DNA of 64,000 nt, taken from contig NZ_VCKY01000002.1 of assembly GCF_005889735.1 (NCBI RefSeq), positions 54,505 to 118,504 of the forward strand. Direction: 5' to 3'. This stretch comes from Nonomuraea turkmeniaca (GTDB lineage Bacteria; Actinomycetota; Actinomycetes; Streptosporangiales; Streptosporangiaceae). The notes beneath the pieces were generated by a model, which made no database searches, had not been told where the DNA came from, and saw only the letters and a program-made list of their open reading frames with translations. Positions 36,507-45,534 of this stretch are shown here, in pieces. Position numbers and translations under genes: made by a program. Within the stretch, counting starts at the first letter, position 1; each line of letters begins with the position of its first letter.

Positions 36507-37096
36507 GCGGCACGCTGCGTCGGGACGCGGATCGCGCCCTCCTCGCGGGCGTACTCCTCCAGCATGCCGCGCAGCTGCCGGCGACCCCGGTGCAGGCGGG
36601 ACATGACCGTGCCGATGGGCGTGCCCATGCGGTCAGCGATCTCCTTGTACGCGAACCCCTCGACGTCGGCCAGGTAGACGGCCACGCGGAAGTCCTCGGG
36701 CAGGGAGCGCAGGGCGTTCATCACGACGCTGTCGGGCAGCCGGTCGAGCGCTTCGTTCTCGGCCGACCGCAGCCCGGTCGAGCTGTGCGACTCGGCGGCG
36801 TGCAGCTGCCAGTCCTCGATCTCCTCGGCGGCGGACAGCTTCGGCGAGCGCTGCTTCTTCCGGTAGTCGTTGATGAAGTTGTTGGTCAGAATCCGGTGCA
36901 GCCACGCCTTGAGGTTGGTGCCCTCCCGGAACTGGTGGTACGACGTATATGCCTTCGCCACCGTCTCCTGCACCAGATCCTCCGCGTCAGCGGCGTTACG
37001 GGTGAGGCGCATGGCGGAGGCGAACAGCTGCGACGTCACGGGCACGACATCGCGCTCGAACCAGTCCTGACGCTGCTCATCGGTCATAGTGATCAA
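36503..37096 (-). CDS. sigR: SigR-like ECF sigma factor
   Basis: A 197-residue ECF sigma factor. Region 2 reads [20 protein letters not shown] and region 4 reads [20 protein letters not shown], followed by [15 protein letters not shown]. These are the hallmarks of the SigR/SigH group that controls the disulfide-stress response. The usual partner gene, the zinc anti-sigma rsrA, is normally just downstream; here the next gene is the convergent MEDS-HATPase, and no small HxxxCxxC protein follows. ATG 37096 or ATG 37087 could start it. Confidence 0.85.
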   Translation of the reverse strand: MITMTDEQRQDWFERDVVPVTSQLFASAMRLTRNAADAEDLVQETVAKAYTSYHQFREGTNLKAWLHRILTNNFINDYRKKQRSPKLSAAEEIEDWQLHAAESHSSTGLRSAENEALDRLPDSVVMNALRSLPEDFRVAVYLADVEGFAYKEIADRMGTPIGTVMSRLHRGRRQLRGMLEEYAREEGAIRVPTQRAA

Positions 37097-37335
37097 ATCA
37101 TTCCCCCTAGCGCTATCCCCCGTTTCGGCATAGGCCGCCTGACAGCGGTCCCATCATGGCAAGTCCCGGCTAAGGGACGCGTTAAAGAGGGTCCGCCTTG
37201 GTCAGAGGGGGTTTCCGTCCATCTGCTCGCGGCGTGTGTGGTCACGTCCACGGCCGGACAAGTCTCAGTATCATAACACTACCCACCCAAATTTGCAGTT
37301 CTAGTGGCCAACGTCACATGGGATAGCGTAAGGAC

Positions 37336-38409
37336 ATGGATTTCGTGGACCGTCACGATACGGGAACGCGCCGCTGGGTGGCGGAGGCGATACGCAAGGT
37401 CGAAGCCGACGCCAACCGCAGTTGCGACACACACCTGCACGTCTTTCCGCTGCCCTCGGACTGGGGTGTAAACCTCTACTTGAAAGACGAGTCGGTGCAC
37501 CCGACCGGTTCACTCAAACATCGACTTGCCCGATCCCTCTTCCTGTACGGCCTGGCGAACGGGTGGATCGGCCCCACGACCACGATCGTCGAGGCGTCCA
37601 GCGGATCCACGGCCGTGAGTGAAGCCTACTTCGCCCGGCTGCTCGGCCTGCCCTTCATCGCCGTCATGCCGGCCTCCACGTCGCCGGAGAAGTGTCACCT
37701 CATCGAGTTCTACGGCGGGAAGTGTCATCTCGTGACGGACCCCGGCGCGATCTATGACGAATCTCATCGTCTCGCCACCGAGACCGGCGGCCACTTCATG
37801 GACCAGTTCACCTACGCGGAGCGGGCCACCGACTGGCGGGGCAACAACAACATCGCCGAGTCGATCTATTCCCAGATGTCCCTGGAGCCGTACCCCGAGC
37901 CCGCCTGGATCGTGGTCGGGGCCGGCACCGGCGGCACGTCGTCGACCATCGGCCGCTACATCCGCTACCGCCGCCACCCCACCCGCCTGGCCGTCGTCGA
38001 CCCCGAAGGCTCGGCCTTCTACCCGAGCTGGATCTCCGGCGACACCTCCGTCACCGCGAAGGGCTCCCGCATCGAGGGCATCGGCCGCCCCCGCGTGGAA
38101 CCCTCCTTCCAGCCGTCCGTCATCGACCGCATGATCGCCGTGCCCGACGCCCGCTCGATCGCCGCCATGCACTGGACCCGCGAGGTGACCGGCCTCGACG
38201 TCGGCGGCTCCACCGGCACCAACATGGCGGCCTGCGTGGAGCTGATCGACGAGATGCGGCGAACGGGCGAACAGGGCAGCATCGTCACGCTGATCTGCGA
38301 CAGCGGGAACCGCTACAAGGGCACGTACGGCAACCCGGAGTGGCTCGCCGGCCGACGGCTGGACATCGAGCCACATCTGCGCGAGCTACGCGCCTGGATG
38401 CCTCGTTAG
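37336..38409 (+). CDS. PLP-dependent Cds1-like cysteine desulfhydrase / cysteine synthase family
   Basis: A 357-residue enzyme of the cysteine synthase fold. The PLP lysine is in [10 protein letters not shown], and the phosphate loop appears as [13 protein letters not shown]. The family includes cysteine synthases, and a group like mycobacterial Cds1 that degrades cysteine to pyruvate, ammonia and sulfide. The N-terminal extension ([16 protein letters not shown]) and the C-terminal [16 protein letters not shown] fit the Cds1 group best. It is divergent from the SigR-like gene. Sulfide output would fit a thiol-redox response, but I saw no SigR promoter. It overlaps the siderophore-binding gene by four bases. 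Confidence 0.8.
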   Translation: MDFVDRHDTGTRRWVAEAIRKVEADANRSCDTHLHVFPLPSDWGVNLYLKDESVHPTGSLKHRLARSLFLYGLANGWIGPTTTIVEASSGSTAVSEAYFARLLGLPFIAVMPASTSPEKCHLIEFYGGKCHLVTDPGAIYDESHRLATETGGHFMDQFTYAERATDWRGNNNIAESIYSQMSLEPYPEPAWIVVGAGTGGTSSTIGRYIRYRRHPTRLAVVDPEGSAFYPSWISGDTSVTAKGSRIEGIGRPRVEPSFQPSVIDRMIAVPDARSIAAMHWTREVTGLDVGGSTGTNMAACVELIDEMRRTGEQGSIVTLICDSGNRYKGTYGNPEWLAGRRLDIEPHLRELRAWMPR

Positions 38410-39383
38410 GCGGCCCTGGCCGGGTCCACGCCGAAGAACTCGGCGACGTCGTCCAGGATCGAGTGCGCGCCCTGGATACCCACCGCGGTCATCCACGTCA
38501 GGTCGGCGACGTCGTGCTTCTCGCCCTTGAGCTTGGCCCACAGCGGGTTGTCCAGGAACTTCTTCTTGGACTCCGCGACCGACGGGTCCTCGTAGGAGGA
38601 GACGAAGATGTGGTCGGCGTCCAGGTCCGGGATCCGCTCCTGGCTCACGTCCACCGCGATCGTGTCCTCAACGGTGGGCTGGCCGTCAGGGCGCGGGAAA
38701 CCGACGTCCTTCATCACGATGCCGGAGTAGGACTTCTCCACGTAGAGCCGGACCGTGGGCTCACCGGCGAACCGCACGATGGAGATCGTCGGCAGCTCGC
38801 CCTCCTTCTCCTTGATCGACGCGCCGATCTTGGCGGCCCGGTCCTCGTACTCCTTGATCTTGGTGTCGGCGAGCTGCTCCTTGCCCAGGGCCTGACCCAT
38901 GAGCCGGATGTTCTCCTTCCAGATGGCCCCGGTGGTCTCGCTGAAGACGGTCGGCGCGATCTTGGAAAGCTTGTCGTACAGCGCCTCGTGGCGGACCTTG
39001 GCCGAGACGATCAGGTCAGGCTTGAGTGCCATGATCTTCTCGAGGCTGGGCTCCTCCAGCGTGCCGACCGGGGTGGCCTCCTTGCCGTACTGCTCGGCGA
39101 CGGTCCCCAGATAGTCGGGCAGCTTGTCGTCAAGTGAGCGGTACGTCGTGTGCCCCACCACAGGGGTCTCCAGCGTGAGGACCGCGTCCACGAAGCTCTG
39201 GTCGAGCGCGACCACCCGCTTCGGCTGGGCCGGGATCTTCGTCTCCCCCATCGCGTGCTTGATGGTGCGGAACGAGGCGTCCGCCGCGGAGGTGGTGGAA
39301 GTGGTGGCCGCGGGCTCGGCCGAGCCGCAGGCGGCGAGGCCCGCCACGAGGAGTGCGCCGACCAGCGCGCGCAACGGTCTCAT
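38406..39383 (-). CDS. Iron-siderophore ABC transporter substrate-binding lipoprotein
   Basis: A 325-residue binding protein of the FecB/FepB type. The lipobox is LAAC with Cys19 after a hydrophobic segment, so it is membrane-anchored. Features of the family include [17 protein letters not shown] and [20 protein letters not shown]. It diverges from the permease genes across two IdeR-like boxes, so iron limitation should raise its expression. The siderophore is not identifiable. Confidence 0.9.
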   Translation of the reverse strand: MRPLRALVGALLVAGLAACGSAEPAATTSTTSAADASFRTIKHAMGETKIPAQPKRVVALDQSFVDAVLTLETPVVGHTTYRSLDDKLPDYLGTVAEQYGKEATPVGTLEEPSLEKIMALKPDLIVSAKVRHEALYDKLSKIAPTVFSETTGAIWKENIRLMGQALGKEQLADTKIKEYEDRAAKIGASIKEKEGELPTISIVRFAGEPTVRLYVEKSYSGIVMKDVGFPRPDGQPTVEDTIAVDVSQERIPDLDADHIFVSSYEDPSVAESKKKFLDNPLWAKLKGEKHDVADLTWMTAVGIQGAHSILDDVAEFFGVDPARAA

Positions 39384-39401
39384 GTGAAATCCCTTTCCCG
39401 A

Positions 39402-39440
39402 AAAAGTAAGGCAAACCTAAATTAGGTTAGCCCTGCCTAA
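39402..39440. promoter_or_regulatory. Two adjacent IdeR/DmdR-type iron boxes
   Basis: TTAGGTTAGCCCTGCCTAA at 39422-39440 matches the 19-base iron-box consensus at 16 positions, and the stretch at 39402-39420, ending GGCAAACCTAA, matches at about 14. They lie one base apart between the divergent binding-protein and permease genes, so the iron-loaded repressor would close both directions. Confidence 0.85.
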
Positions 39441-39486
39441 GCTGGCATACTTCACCGGGATCGAGCAAACGCTGAGGAGGGACCGG

Positions 39487-40521
39487 GTGAGCGCAACCGC
39501 CGCCGCGCCGCGCCTCCAGGGCATTCGTCACCGCCGTTTCACCGTCTTGCTCACGCTCCTCGCCGCCGTGGCGGTGGCCGTGGTGCTGAGCATCACGATC
39601 GGCTCCAAGTCCGTCCCGCTCGCCGACGCCTGGGCCGCGCTGACCACGCCCACCGGCAGCGAGAACGACATCATTATCCGCTCGCTCCGCGTCCCGAGGA
39701 CCGTCTTAGGAGTGCTCGCCGGCGTCGCGCTCGGCGTGGCCGGCGCGCTGATGCAGGGCCACACCCGCAACCCGCTCGCCGACCCGGGGCTGCTCGGCGT
39801 CACGCAGGGGGCGGCGTTCGCGATGGTGGCCTCGATCATCCTGCTCGGTGCGTCCAGCCTGCTCGTCTACATCTGGTTCGGGCTGGCGGGCGCGTTGGTC
39901 GCCAGCGTGGCGGTGTTCGCGCTCGGCATGGTGGGCGGCAGGGGCGGGCCCACGCCGGTCACGCTGGCGCTGGCCGGCACCGCGGTCAGCGCCATGTTGT
40001 ACGCCCTCACCTCGGCCATCGTGCTCCTGGACGAGCAGGCCATGGACGTGTTCAGGTTCTGGCAGGCCGGCTCGATCGCGGCCAGGGGCGCCGACGTGGT
40101 CCGGCAGGTGCTGCCGTTCATCCTGGTCGGCCTGGTCCTGGCGATCCTCAACGCGCCCGGCCTGAACGCGCTCTCCCTCGGCGAGGACGTGGCCAGGAGC
40201 CTCGGCCAGAACATCGCCATGACCCGCACCATCGGCGTCGCCGCCGTCACCCTGCTGTCGGGCGCGGCAGTCGCCGCCTGCGGCTCGCTGTCGTTCGTCG
40301 GCCTGATCGTGCCCCACCTGGCCCGCCCGCTCTCCGGCACCGACCACCGGTGGCTGCTGCCGTACTCGGGGCTGATCGGCGCGGCGCTGCTGCTGCTCGC
40401 CGACGTGATCGGCCGCGTCGTCGCCCCGCCGGGCGAGCTGGAGGTCGGCGTGGTGCTCGCGCTGATCGGCGCCCCGTTCTTCGTGGCCCTGGTCCGCCGC
40501 AGGAAGCCGGTGCGGCTGTGA
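39487..40521 (+). CDS. FecCD-family iron-siderophore permease 1
   Basis: A 344-residue permease with about ten membrane segments. The N-terminal SITIGSKSVPLADAW and LRVPRTVLGVLAGVALGVAG are conserved in FecCD, as are MQGHTRNPLADPGLLGV and, late, SFVGLIVPHLARPL. GTG 39487 is preceded by GAGGAGGG. It pairs with the second permease gene 24 bases downstream to form a heterodimeric channel. Expression should be iron-repressed through the boxes upstream. Confidence 0.9.
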   Translation: MSATAAAPRLQGIRHRRFTVLLTLLAAVAVAVVLSITIGSKSVPLADAWAALTTPTGSENDIIIRSLRVPRTVLGVLAGVALGVAGALMQGHTRNPLADPGLLGVTQGAAFAMVASIILLGASSLLVYIWFGLAGALVASVAVFALGMVGGRGGPTPVTLALAGTAVSAMLYALTSAIVLLDEQAMDVFRFWQAGSIAARGADVVRQVLPFILVGLVLAILNAPGLNALSLGEDVARSLGQNIAMTRTIGVAAVTLLSGAAVAACGSLSFVGLIVPHLARPLSGTDHRWLLPYSGLIGAALLLLADVIGRVVAPPGELEVGVVLALIGAPFFVALVRRRKPVRL

Positions 40522-40545
40522 TGACCGCTGTGTTGGGGCAATCTC

Positions 40546-41601
40546 ATGCCGACTTCTGAGATCGCTGTCTCCCTCCGCGTCGGCACCCTGTCCTGGCGGC
40601 TACGCCTGCGCGGCGTCGCCATCACGGTGTTCGGTCTGGCCGTCCTCGCCCTGCTCATGGCTCTGAACATGCGCATCGGCGACATCGAGATGACCGTCGC
40701 CGAGGTGATCGCCGGCACCTTCGACCAGAACAGCCCCGCCCACTTCATCATCATGGAGTTGCGCCTGCCGCGCGCGCTGACCGGCGCCCTCGTCGGCGCC
40801 GCGCTCGCGCTGTCCGGCGCGATCATCCAGTCCATCGCCCGCAACCCGCTGGCCAGCCCCGAGATCCTCGGCGTCACCACCGGCGCCTCCGTCATGGTCG
40901 TGGCGGGCGTGGTGGCCAGCGGCAGCGTGTACGGCGGCACCAGCGGCCTGCTGGCCACCCTCGGCATCCCCGCGCTCTCCCTGCTCGGCGGCCTGATCGG
41001 CGCGGCCGTCGTGTACGGCCTGGCGTGGCGGCGCGGCCTGGACGGCTACCGCCTGGTCCTGGTCGGCATCGGTGTGGCCGCCGTCTTCACCAACGTCAAG
41101 TTCTGGCTCCTGACCGTAGGCGACGTCAACGACACCGCCCGCGCCATGGTCTGGATCAGCGGCTCGCTCAACGGCCGCGGCTGGGAGCACGTGATGCCCA
41201 CGGCCCTCGCCCTTGCCGTGCTGGTGCCGCTGACCCTGCTCGGCACCCGCTCGCTCGACGCGCTGCGCTTCAGCGACGACACGGTCACCTCCCTGGGCGT
41301 GCGGACGAACCTGGCCCGCGCCCTGATGATCCTGGCCGCCGTGCTGCTGGCCGCCGTGGCCACCGCCTCGGCCGGGCCGATCGCGTTCGTGGCGCTCGCC
41401 TCGCCACAGATCGCGCTCCGGCTGGCCCGGTCCGGGCAGCCGCCGCTCCTGTGCTCGGCGGTCATCGGCGGCGTGCTCACCACGGCCGCCGACCTGATCG
41501 CCAGGACCGCGTTCTCCCCGCTCGAACTGCCCGTCGGCATCGTCACCGCCGTCCTGGGCGCCCCGTACTTGATCCACCTGATCTGGAGGGCCCGAAAGTG
41601 A
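40546..41601 (+). CDS. FecCD-family iron-siderophore permease 2
   Basis: A 351-residue permease of the same family as the preceding gene but clearly divergent from it. Conserved patches are [39 protein letters not shown] and [20 protein letters not shown]. About ten membrane segments. ATG 40546 begins the frame; no strong ribosome binding site precedes it. Its stop overlaps the ATPase start as GTGA, so coupling is likely. Confidence 0.9.
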   Translation: MPTSEIAVSLRVGTLSWRLRLRGVAITVFGLAVLALLMALNMRIGDIEMTVAEVIAGTFDQNSPAHFIIMELRLPRALTGALVGAALALSGAIIQSIARNPLASPEILGVTTGASVMVVAGVVASGSVYGGTSGLLATLGIPALSLLGGLIGAAVVYGLAWRRGLDGYRLVLVGIGVAAVFTNVKFWLLTVGDVNDTARAMVWISGSLNGRGWEHVMPTALALAVLVPLTLLGTRSLDALRFSDDTVTSLGVRTNLARALMILAAVLLAAVATASAGPIAFVALASPQIALRLARSGQPPLLCSAVIGGVLTTAADLIARTAFSPLELPVGIVTAVLGAPYLIHLIWRARK

Positions 41602-42395
41602 GCCCGGAAGTGAGACTGCAGGCCACCGACGTCAAGCTCGGGTACGGGGACCGCATCGTCGTCGACGGGCTCGACCTGGGCGTCGAGGCGGGCACCGTGA
41701 CCACGATCATCGGCCCGAACGGCTGCGGCAAGTCCACCCTGCTACGCGCGCTCGGCCGTCTGCTCAAGCCCCAGGGCGGCGAGGTCCTGCTGGACGGCAA
41801 GCGCATCGACAAGATCCCCACCCGCGAGGTGGCCAAGATCCTCGGCGTGCTCCCCCAGGCGCCCACCGCTCCCGAGGGGTTGACCGTGGCCGACCTGGTG
41901 GCCAGGGGCCGGCATCCGCACCAGACGTGGTATCGGCAGTGGTCTTCCGACGACGAGGGCGCGGTCGCGGCGGCGCTGGACATGACAGGCCTGGCCGACC
42001 TGGCCGAGCGGCCGCTGGACGAGCTGTCGGGCGGGCAGCGGCAGCGGGCGTGGATCTCCATGGCGCTGGCCCAGGGCACGGATCTGCTGCTGCTCGACGA
42101 GCCCACGACGTTCCTGGACCTGGCGCATCAGGTGGAGGTGCTGGAGCTCGTCCGGCACCTGCACCAGGAGGCGGGCCGCACGGTCGTCATGGTGCTGCAC
42201 GACCTCAACCTGGCCGCCCGCTACGCCGACCGGCTGGTGGCCATGCGGTCCGGCAAGGTGATCGCGGTGGGCTCCCCGCACGAGGTGCTCACGGAGGAGC
42301 TGCTGGGCGAGGTGTTCGAGCTGGACGCCAAGGTCATCGAGGATCCTGTGGCGGGGACGCCGCTGGTCGTGCCGATCCGGCCGCGCTCCCACTGA
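41598..42395 (+). CDS. Iron-siderophore ABC transporter ATP-binding protein (FepC-like)
   Basis: A 265-residue ATPase. Walker A is GPNGCGKST, the signature [10 protein letters not shown], Walker [13 protein letters not shown] and the H-loop is in [13 protein letters not shown]. It drives the two permeases and completes the importer. GTG 41598 overlaps the permease stop. Its last 62 bases overlap the convergent TPR gene, whose C-terminal tail is low-complexity. It is the last gene of the iron operon. Confidence 0.92.
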   Translation: MSPEVRLQATDVKLGYGDRIVVDGLDLGVEAGTVTTIIGPNGCGKSTLLRALGRLLKPQGGEVLLDGKRIDKIPTREVAKILGVLPQAPTAPEGLTVADLVARGRHPHQTWYRQWSSDDEGAVAAALDMTGLADLAERPLDELSGGQRQRAWISMALAQGTDLLLLDEPTTFLDLAHQVEVLELVRHLHQEAGRTVVMVLHDLNLAARYADRLVAMRSGKVIAVGSPHEVLTEELLGEVFELDAKVIEDPVAGTPLVVPIRPRSH

Positions 42396-44055
42396 CGCGG
42401 TCAGCCCTGGCCAGCGCCTCCTCGACGTCCGCGTCGCCCGGGGCCAGCTCGGCGGCCCTGAGCAGGTCCTGCCTGGCCCGGTCCGGCCGGCCCACGGCTC
42501 GGTACACCACCGACCGGTTGAACAGCAGCTCGGCCGTCTCCTCCAGCTCCAGCGCCCGTGCCAGATCGGCCAGCGCCGCCTCGTGGTCGCCGTGCTCGAA
42601 GGCCAGCTCGGCCCGGCTCGCCCAGCCTGCCGCCAGGCCGGGATCCAACTCCAGCGCCCGGTCGAACGCGATGCGCGCCTCGGGGTGGCGGCCCTCGGCC
42701 AGCTCCACCTGTCCGAGCACACACAGCAGGTGGGGATCCTGCGGCGCGATCGCCAGCCCGCGTTCGACGTCCTGCCTGGCCAAAGCATGATCCCCGATCG
42801 CCACACAGAGACCGGCGCGATTGACGTACGCGGGCGCGAAGTCGGGATCGAGCTCCAGCGTATGATCCAGGTCGGCGCGGGCGCCCGTCAGATCGCCGGC
42901 GGCGAAGCGCAGCTCGGACCGGTTGTAGTACGCCTCGGGGAACGGGGGGCTCAGCCGCATGACGGCCTCGTAGTCGGCCAGCGCCTCCTCCGTCCTGCCT
43001 AACCTGTGCAGCAGGTTGCCCCGGTCGAGGTAGTAGTCGGGGTAGCCGGGATCGGCCTCGATGGCCCGCGTGTAGTCGGCCAGCGCCTCCTCCTCGCGGC
43101 CGGCCATGGCCAGGAGCTGGGCGCGGTTGGCGTGCAGCACGAGCCGGTGTATGGGGTGCTCGCCGGGCAGGTCCCGCTCGGCCAGGTCGATGGCCTGCTG
43201 CACGAGCTCCATTGCGGCGTCGTAGTGTCCTCTGCGTACCTCGACCAGGGCCTTGCCGTTGAGGTCGAAGCCGAGGTGGAAGGCTCGCTCACGCCGGTCG
43301 GGCAGGAGTGACGTGATCGTGATCGCCTCGTTGATCCAGGCCAGCGCCTGCTCGGGGTCACGCCGGTCGTGGTCGTGGTGGCGTACGAGGATCATCGCGG
43401 TGGCGTAGGCGGCGGTGGCGCGCTGCCGGGGATCGGTGCTCTCACGCCGGGCCCGGTCGTAGAGGTCGCGGGCCTCGTCCTCGCGTTCGATGGCCTCCAG
43501 GGCGGCGGCTACGCGCAGCAGGAGGGGCACGTTCTCCACGCCGCGCAACTCCACCAGGCCCGACTCCGCCATGGCGTGGTGGAAACCCTCGTCGCGATAA
43601 CGGTCGAAGTCAGCGGGCAGCGGGCCCGCGCCGGGCGCGGACGGACCCTCCTCGATCCTGAGGAGCCCGGGGTCCAGCCGGCGCCGTAACACGGCGACGA
43701 GCTCGGCGTCGGTGTGGTCGGCCTCGCCGAGGTTCGTCACGATCAGCGTGAGCGCCCCGGTCCGGCTCAGATGGTCGCGGACGAACGCGGCAAGCCCGTT
43801 GGCGATCCTGAGGCTGCGCCGCGCGCCCGGCACGAGCACCCGCTGTGCCCTGGGCAGGTCGTCGGCCAGCGAGCGCCGTCGCGCCGGCACGGCGTCACGC
43901 AGGTGCGGCGCCGCCGCGCGGATCTCGATGTCGTGAGCGGCCACCAGGCCGGGCCGGCGCCGCAGCGCCTGCGGGACGAGGCGGTCGAGAAGGGCGGCGG
44001 CCAGCGTGTAAGGGCCGCCGACACGGCGGTCGGCATCGAGAACGATCGTGTCCAC
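42334..44055 (-). CDS. TPR-repeat protein with a unique N-terminal domain
   Basis: A 573-residue protein. From about residue 215 it is a stretch of tetratricopeptide repeats, for example [20 protein letters not shown] and [20 protein letters not shown]. The first ~200 residues have no TPR and look like a separate unit ([17 protein letters not shown], then [15 protein letters not shown]). There is no helix-turn-helix. TPR units bind other proteins or peptides. A possible 24-residue peptide gene lies 52 bases upstream on the same strand, so this may be a peptide-binding partner. The C-terminal tail overlaps the convergent ATPase gene. Function unknown. Confidence 0.7.
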   Translation of the reverse strand: MDTIVLDADRRVGGPYTLAAALLDRLVPQALRRRPGLVAAHDIEIRAAAPHLRDAVPARRRSLADDLPRAQRVLVPGARRSLRIANGLAAFVRDHLSRTGALTLIVTNLGEADHTDAELVAVLRRRLDPGLLRIEEGPSAPGAGPLPADFDRYRDEGFHHAMAESGLVELRGVENVPLLLRVAAALEAIEREDEARDLYDRARRESTDPRQRATAAYATAMILVRHHDHDRRDPEQALAWINEAITITSLLPDRRERAFHLGFDLNGKALVEVRRGHYDAAMELVQQAIDLAERDLPGEHPIHRLVLHANRAQLLAMAGREEEALADYTRAIEADPGYPDYYLDRGNLLHRLGRTEEALADYEAVMRLSPPFPEAYYNRSELRFAAGDLTGARADLDHTLELDPDFAPAYVNRAGLCVAIGDHALARQDVERGLAIAPQDPHLLCVLGQVELAEGRHPEARIAFDRALELDPGLAAGWASRAELAFEHGDHEAALADLARALELEETAELLFNRSVVYRAVGRPDRARQDLLRAAELAPGDADVEEALARADRVSGSAAGSARPAASPPQDPR

Positions 44056-44107
44056 ACGAACCTCCTAGGCACCGGCGCCCCCCGCGCGAGACGCCGGGCC
44101 GACGGTG

Positions 44108-44182
44108 TCAGGAGTGGTGTCTCGGCGCGGCCGCGGCCGTCGGCTTCACGGTCCCGGGCCTGTGGACAACGATCTTCTTCAT
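44108..44182 (-). CDS. Candidate 24-residue peptide gene upstream of the TPR gene
   Basis: An ATG at 44182 opens a 24-codon frame closed by TGA at 44108. It begins MKKIVVHRPGTV and ends in an alanine-rich stretch and RHHS. AAAGGG lies about 6 bases before the ATG. The TPR gene begins 52 bases downstream on the same strand. Size, basic-hydrophobic start and position suggest a RiPP-type or signalling peptide, but no maturation enzyme of a known type is adjacent. It is short enough that chance cannot be ruled out. The AT-rich bases from 44183 to 44305 hold no other gene and could contain its promoter. Confidence 0.35.
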   Translation of the reverse strand: MKKIVVHRPGTVKPTAAAAPRHHS

Positions 44183-44305
44183 GGGCGCCCTTTCCCTACT
44201 GCGATCATTGATGACCGATACATCTCAACACAGACATATGCGACCGATCACCATTTATCTGGTAAGGGCCATTCCCCTTGTCATTACCGCCCGTCCGGAA
44301 ATCGA

Positions 44306-45481
44306 TCACTCCCCCAGAATCGCGTCCACGAACACCTCCGGGTCGAACGGCGCCAGGTCGTCCGGCCCCTCACCGAGCCCCGCGAGCTTGACCGGGACGC
44401 CCAGCTCCCGCTGCACCGAGATCACGATGCCGCCCTTGGCGGTGCCGTCGAGCTTGGTCAGCGCGATGCCCGTGATGTTGACGACCTCGGCGAACACCTG
44501 AGCCTGGCGCATGCCGTTCTGGCCCGTGGTGGCGTCGAGGACGAGCAGCACCTCGTCCACCGTGGCCTTCTTCTCGATGACCCGCTTGACCTTGCCCAGC
44601 TCGTCCATGAGGCCGGTCTTGGTGTGCAGGCGGCCGGCGGTGTCGACGATGACGACGTCGACCTTCTCCTCGATGCCCTTGGCCACGGCGTCGAAGGCCA
44701 CGGAGGCGGGGTCGCCGCCCTCGGGCCCGCGCACCGTGTCGGCGCCGACCCGCTCCCCCCAGGTCTGCAGCTGGTCGGCGGCCGCGGCGCGGAAGGTGTC
44801 CGCCGCGCCGAGCACGACCTTCTTTCCGTCGCCGATCAGGACACGGGCGAGCTTGCCTGTGGTGGTGGTCTTGCCGGTGCCGTTGACGCCCACGATGAGG
44901 AGCACCGCGGGCCGCTCGCCGTGCTTCTGGACGTGCAGCGTGCGGTCCAGATCGGGGTTGATCTGGGCGAGCAGCTGCTCGCGCAGCAGGCGGCGCACCT
45001 CCCCGGGCGTGCGGCTGCCCAGCACCTTGACCTTGGTGCGCAGCTCCTCCACGACGGCACGGGTCGGCGCGACGCCCACGTCGGCCGTGATCAGGCGCTC
45101 CTCGATCTCGTCCCAGACATCGTCGTCGAGCCGGTCTCGGGACAGCAGCTCCAGCAGGCCGCGCCCGAGCGCGCTCTGGGAACGCGCCAGCCGGGAGCGC
45201 AGCCGCACCATCCGGCCCGCGGACGGCGGCGGCACCTCGATCTCGGGCTTGACGACCATCGGCTCGGCCGGCTTCGCCGGCGGCGGCAGCGTGGTGGTCG
45301 CGCCCTCGCCCTCCTCGGCCGCCGCGGGCGGCCGCTCCGCCTCCTCGGGAAGGGGAGGCGCCTCAGGCGGCTTGACCGGCGGGGGCGCCTTGCGGCCCGG
45401 CCTGAAGAGCAGGAAGAGGCTGCCGGCCGCCAGCAGGGCGACGACGGCCACGATCACGATGACGGCGAGATAACCTTCCAC
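44306..45481 (-). CDS. ftsY: Signal recognition particle receptor FtsY
   Basis: A 391-residue SRP receptor GTPase. The N-terminus carries a membrane segment (YLAVIVIVAVVALLAAGSLF), as is typical of actinobacterial FtsY, then a proline/acid-rich linker. The NG domain shows G1 GVNGTGKTTTTGKL, G3 DTAGRLHT and G4 TKLDGTAKGG. It docks ribosome-SRP complexes at the membrane for co-translational insertion of membrane proteins. It follows smc in the same direction, with 53 bases between, the conserved actinobacterial order. Confidence 0.97.
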   Translation of the reverse strand: MEGYLAVIVIVAVVALLAAGSLFLLFRPGRKAPPPVKPPEAPPLPEEAERPPAAAEEGEGATTTLPPPAKPAEPMVVKPEIEVPPPSAGRMVRLRSRLARSQSALGRGLLELLSRDRLDDDVWDEIEERLITADVGVAPTRAVVEELRTKVKVLGSRTPGEVRRLLREQLLAQINPDLDRTLHVQKHGERPAVLLIVGVNGTGKTTTTGKLARVLIGDGKKVVLGAADTFRAAAADQLQTWGERVGADTVRGPEGGDPASVAFDAVAKGIEEKVDVVIVDTAGRLHTKTGLMDELGKVKRVIEKKATVDEVLLVLDATTGQNGMRQAQVFAEVVNITGIALTKLDGTAKGGIVISVQRELGVPVKLAGLGEGPDDLAPFDPEVFVDAILGE

Positions 45482-45534
45482 AAGATGTCAGTTTTCCAGA
45501 TCGTCCGGCATGGTCATGCACAAGACCACACCGA

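Noticed and set aside
37279..37500. Small minus-strand frame overlapping the Cds1-like gene start
   Set aside because: It overlaps a gene with clear PLP-enzyme motifs, has no domain and is a frame shadow.
44108..44182. Assigning the 24-residue peptide to the FxSxx or lanthipeptide RiPP classes
   Set aside because: It lacks the C-terminal FxSxx pattern and no radical SAM or LanM-type enzyme is adjacent, so no class was assigned.
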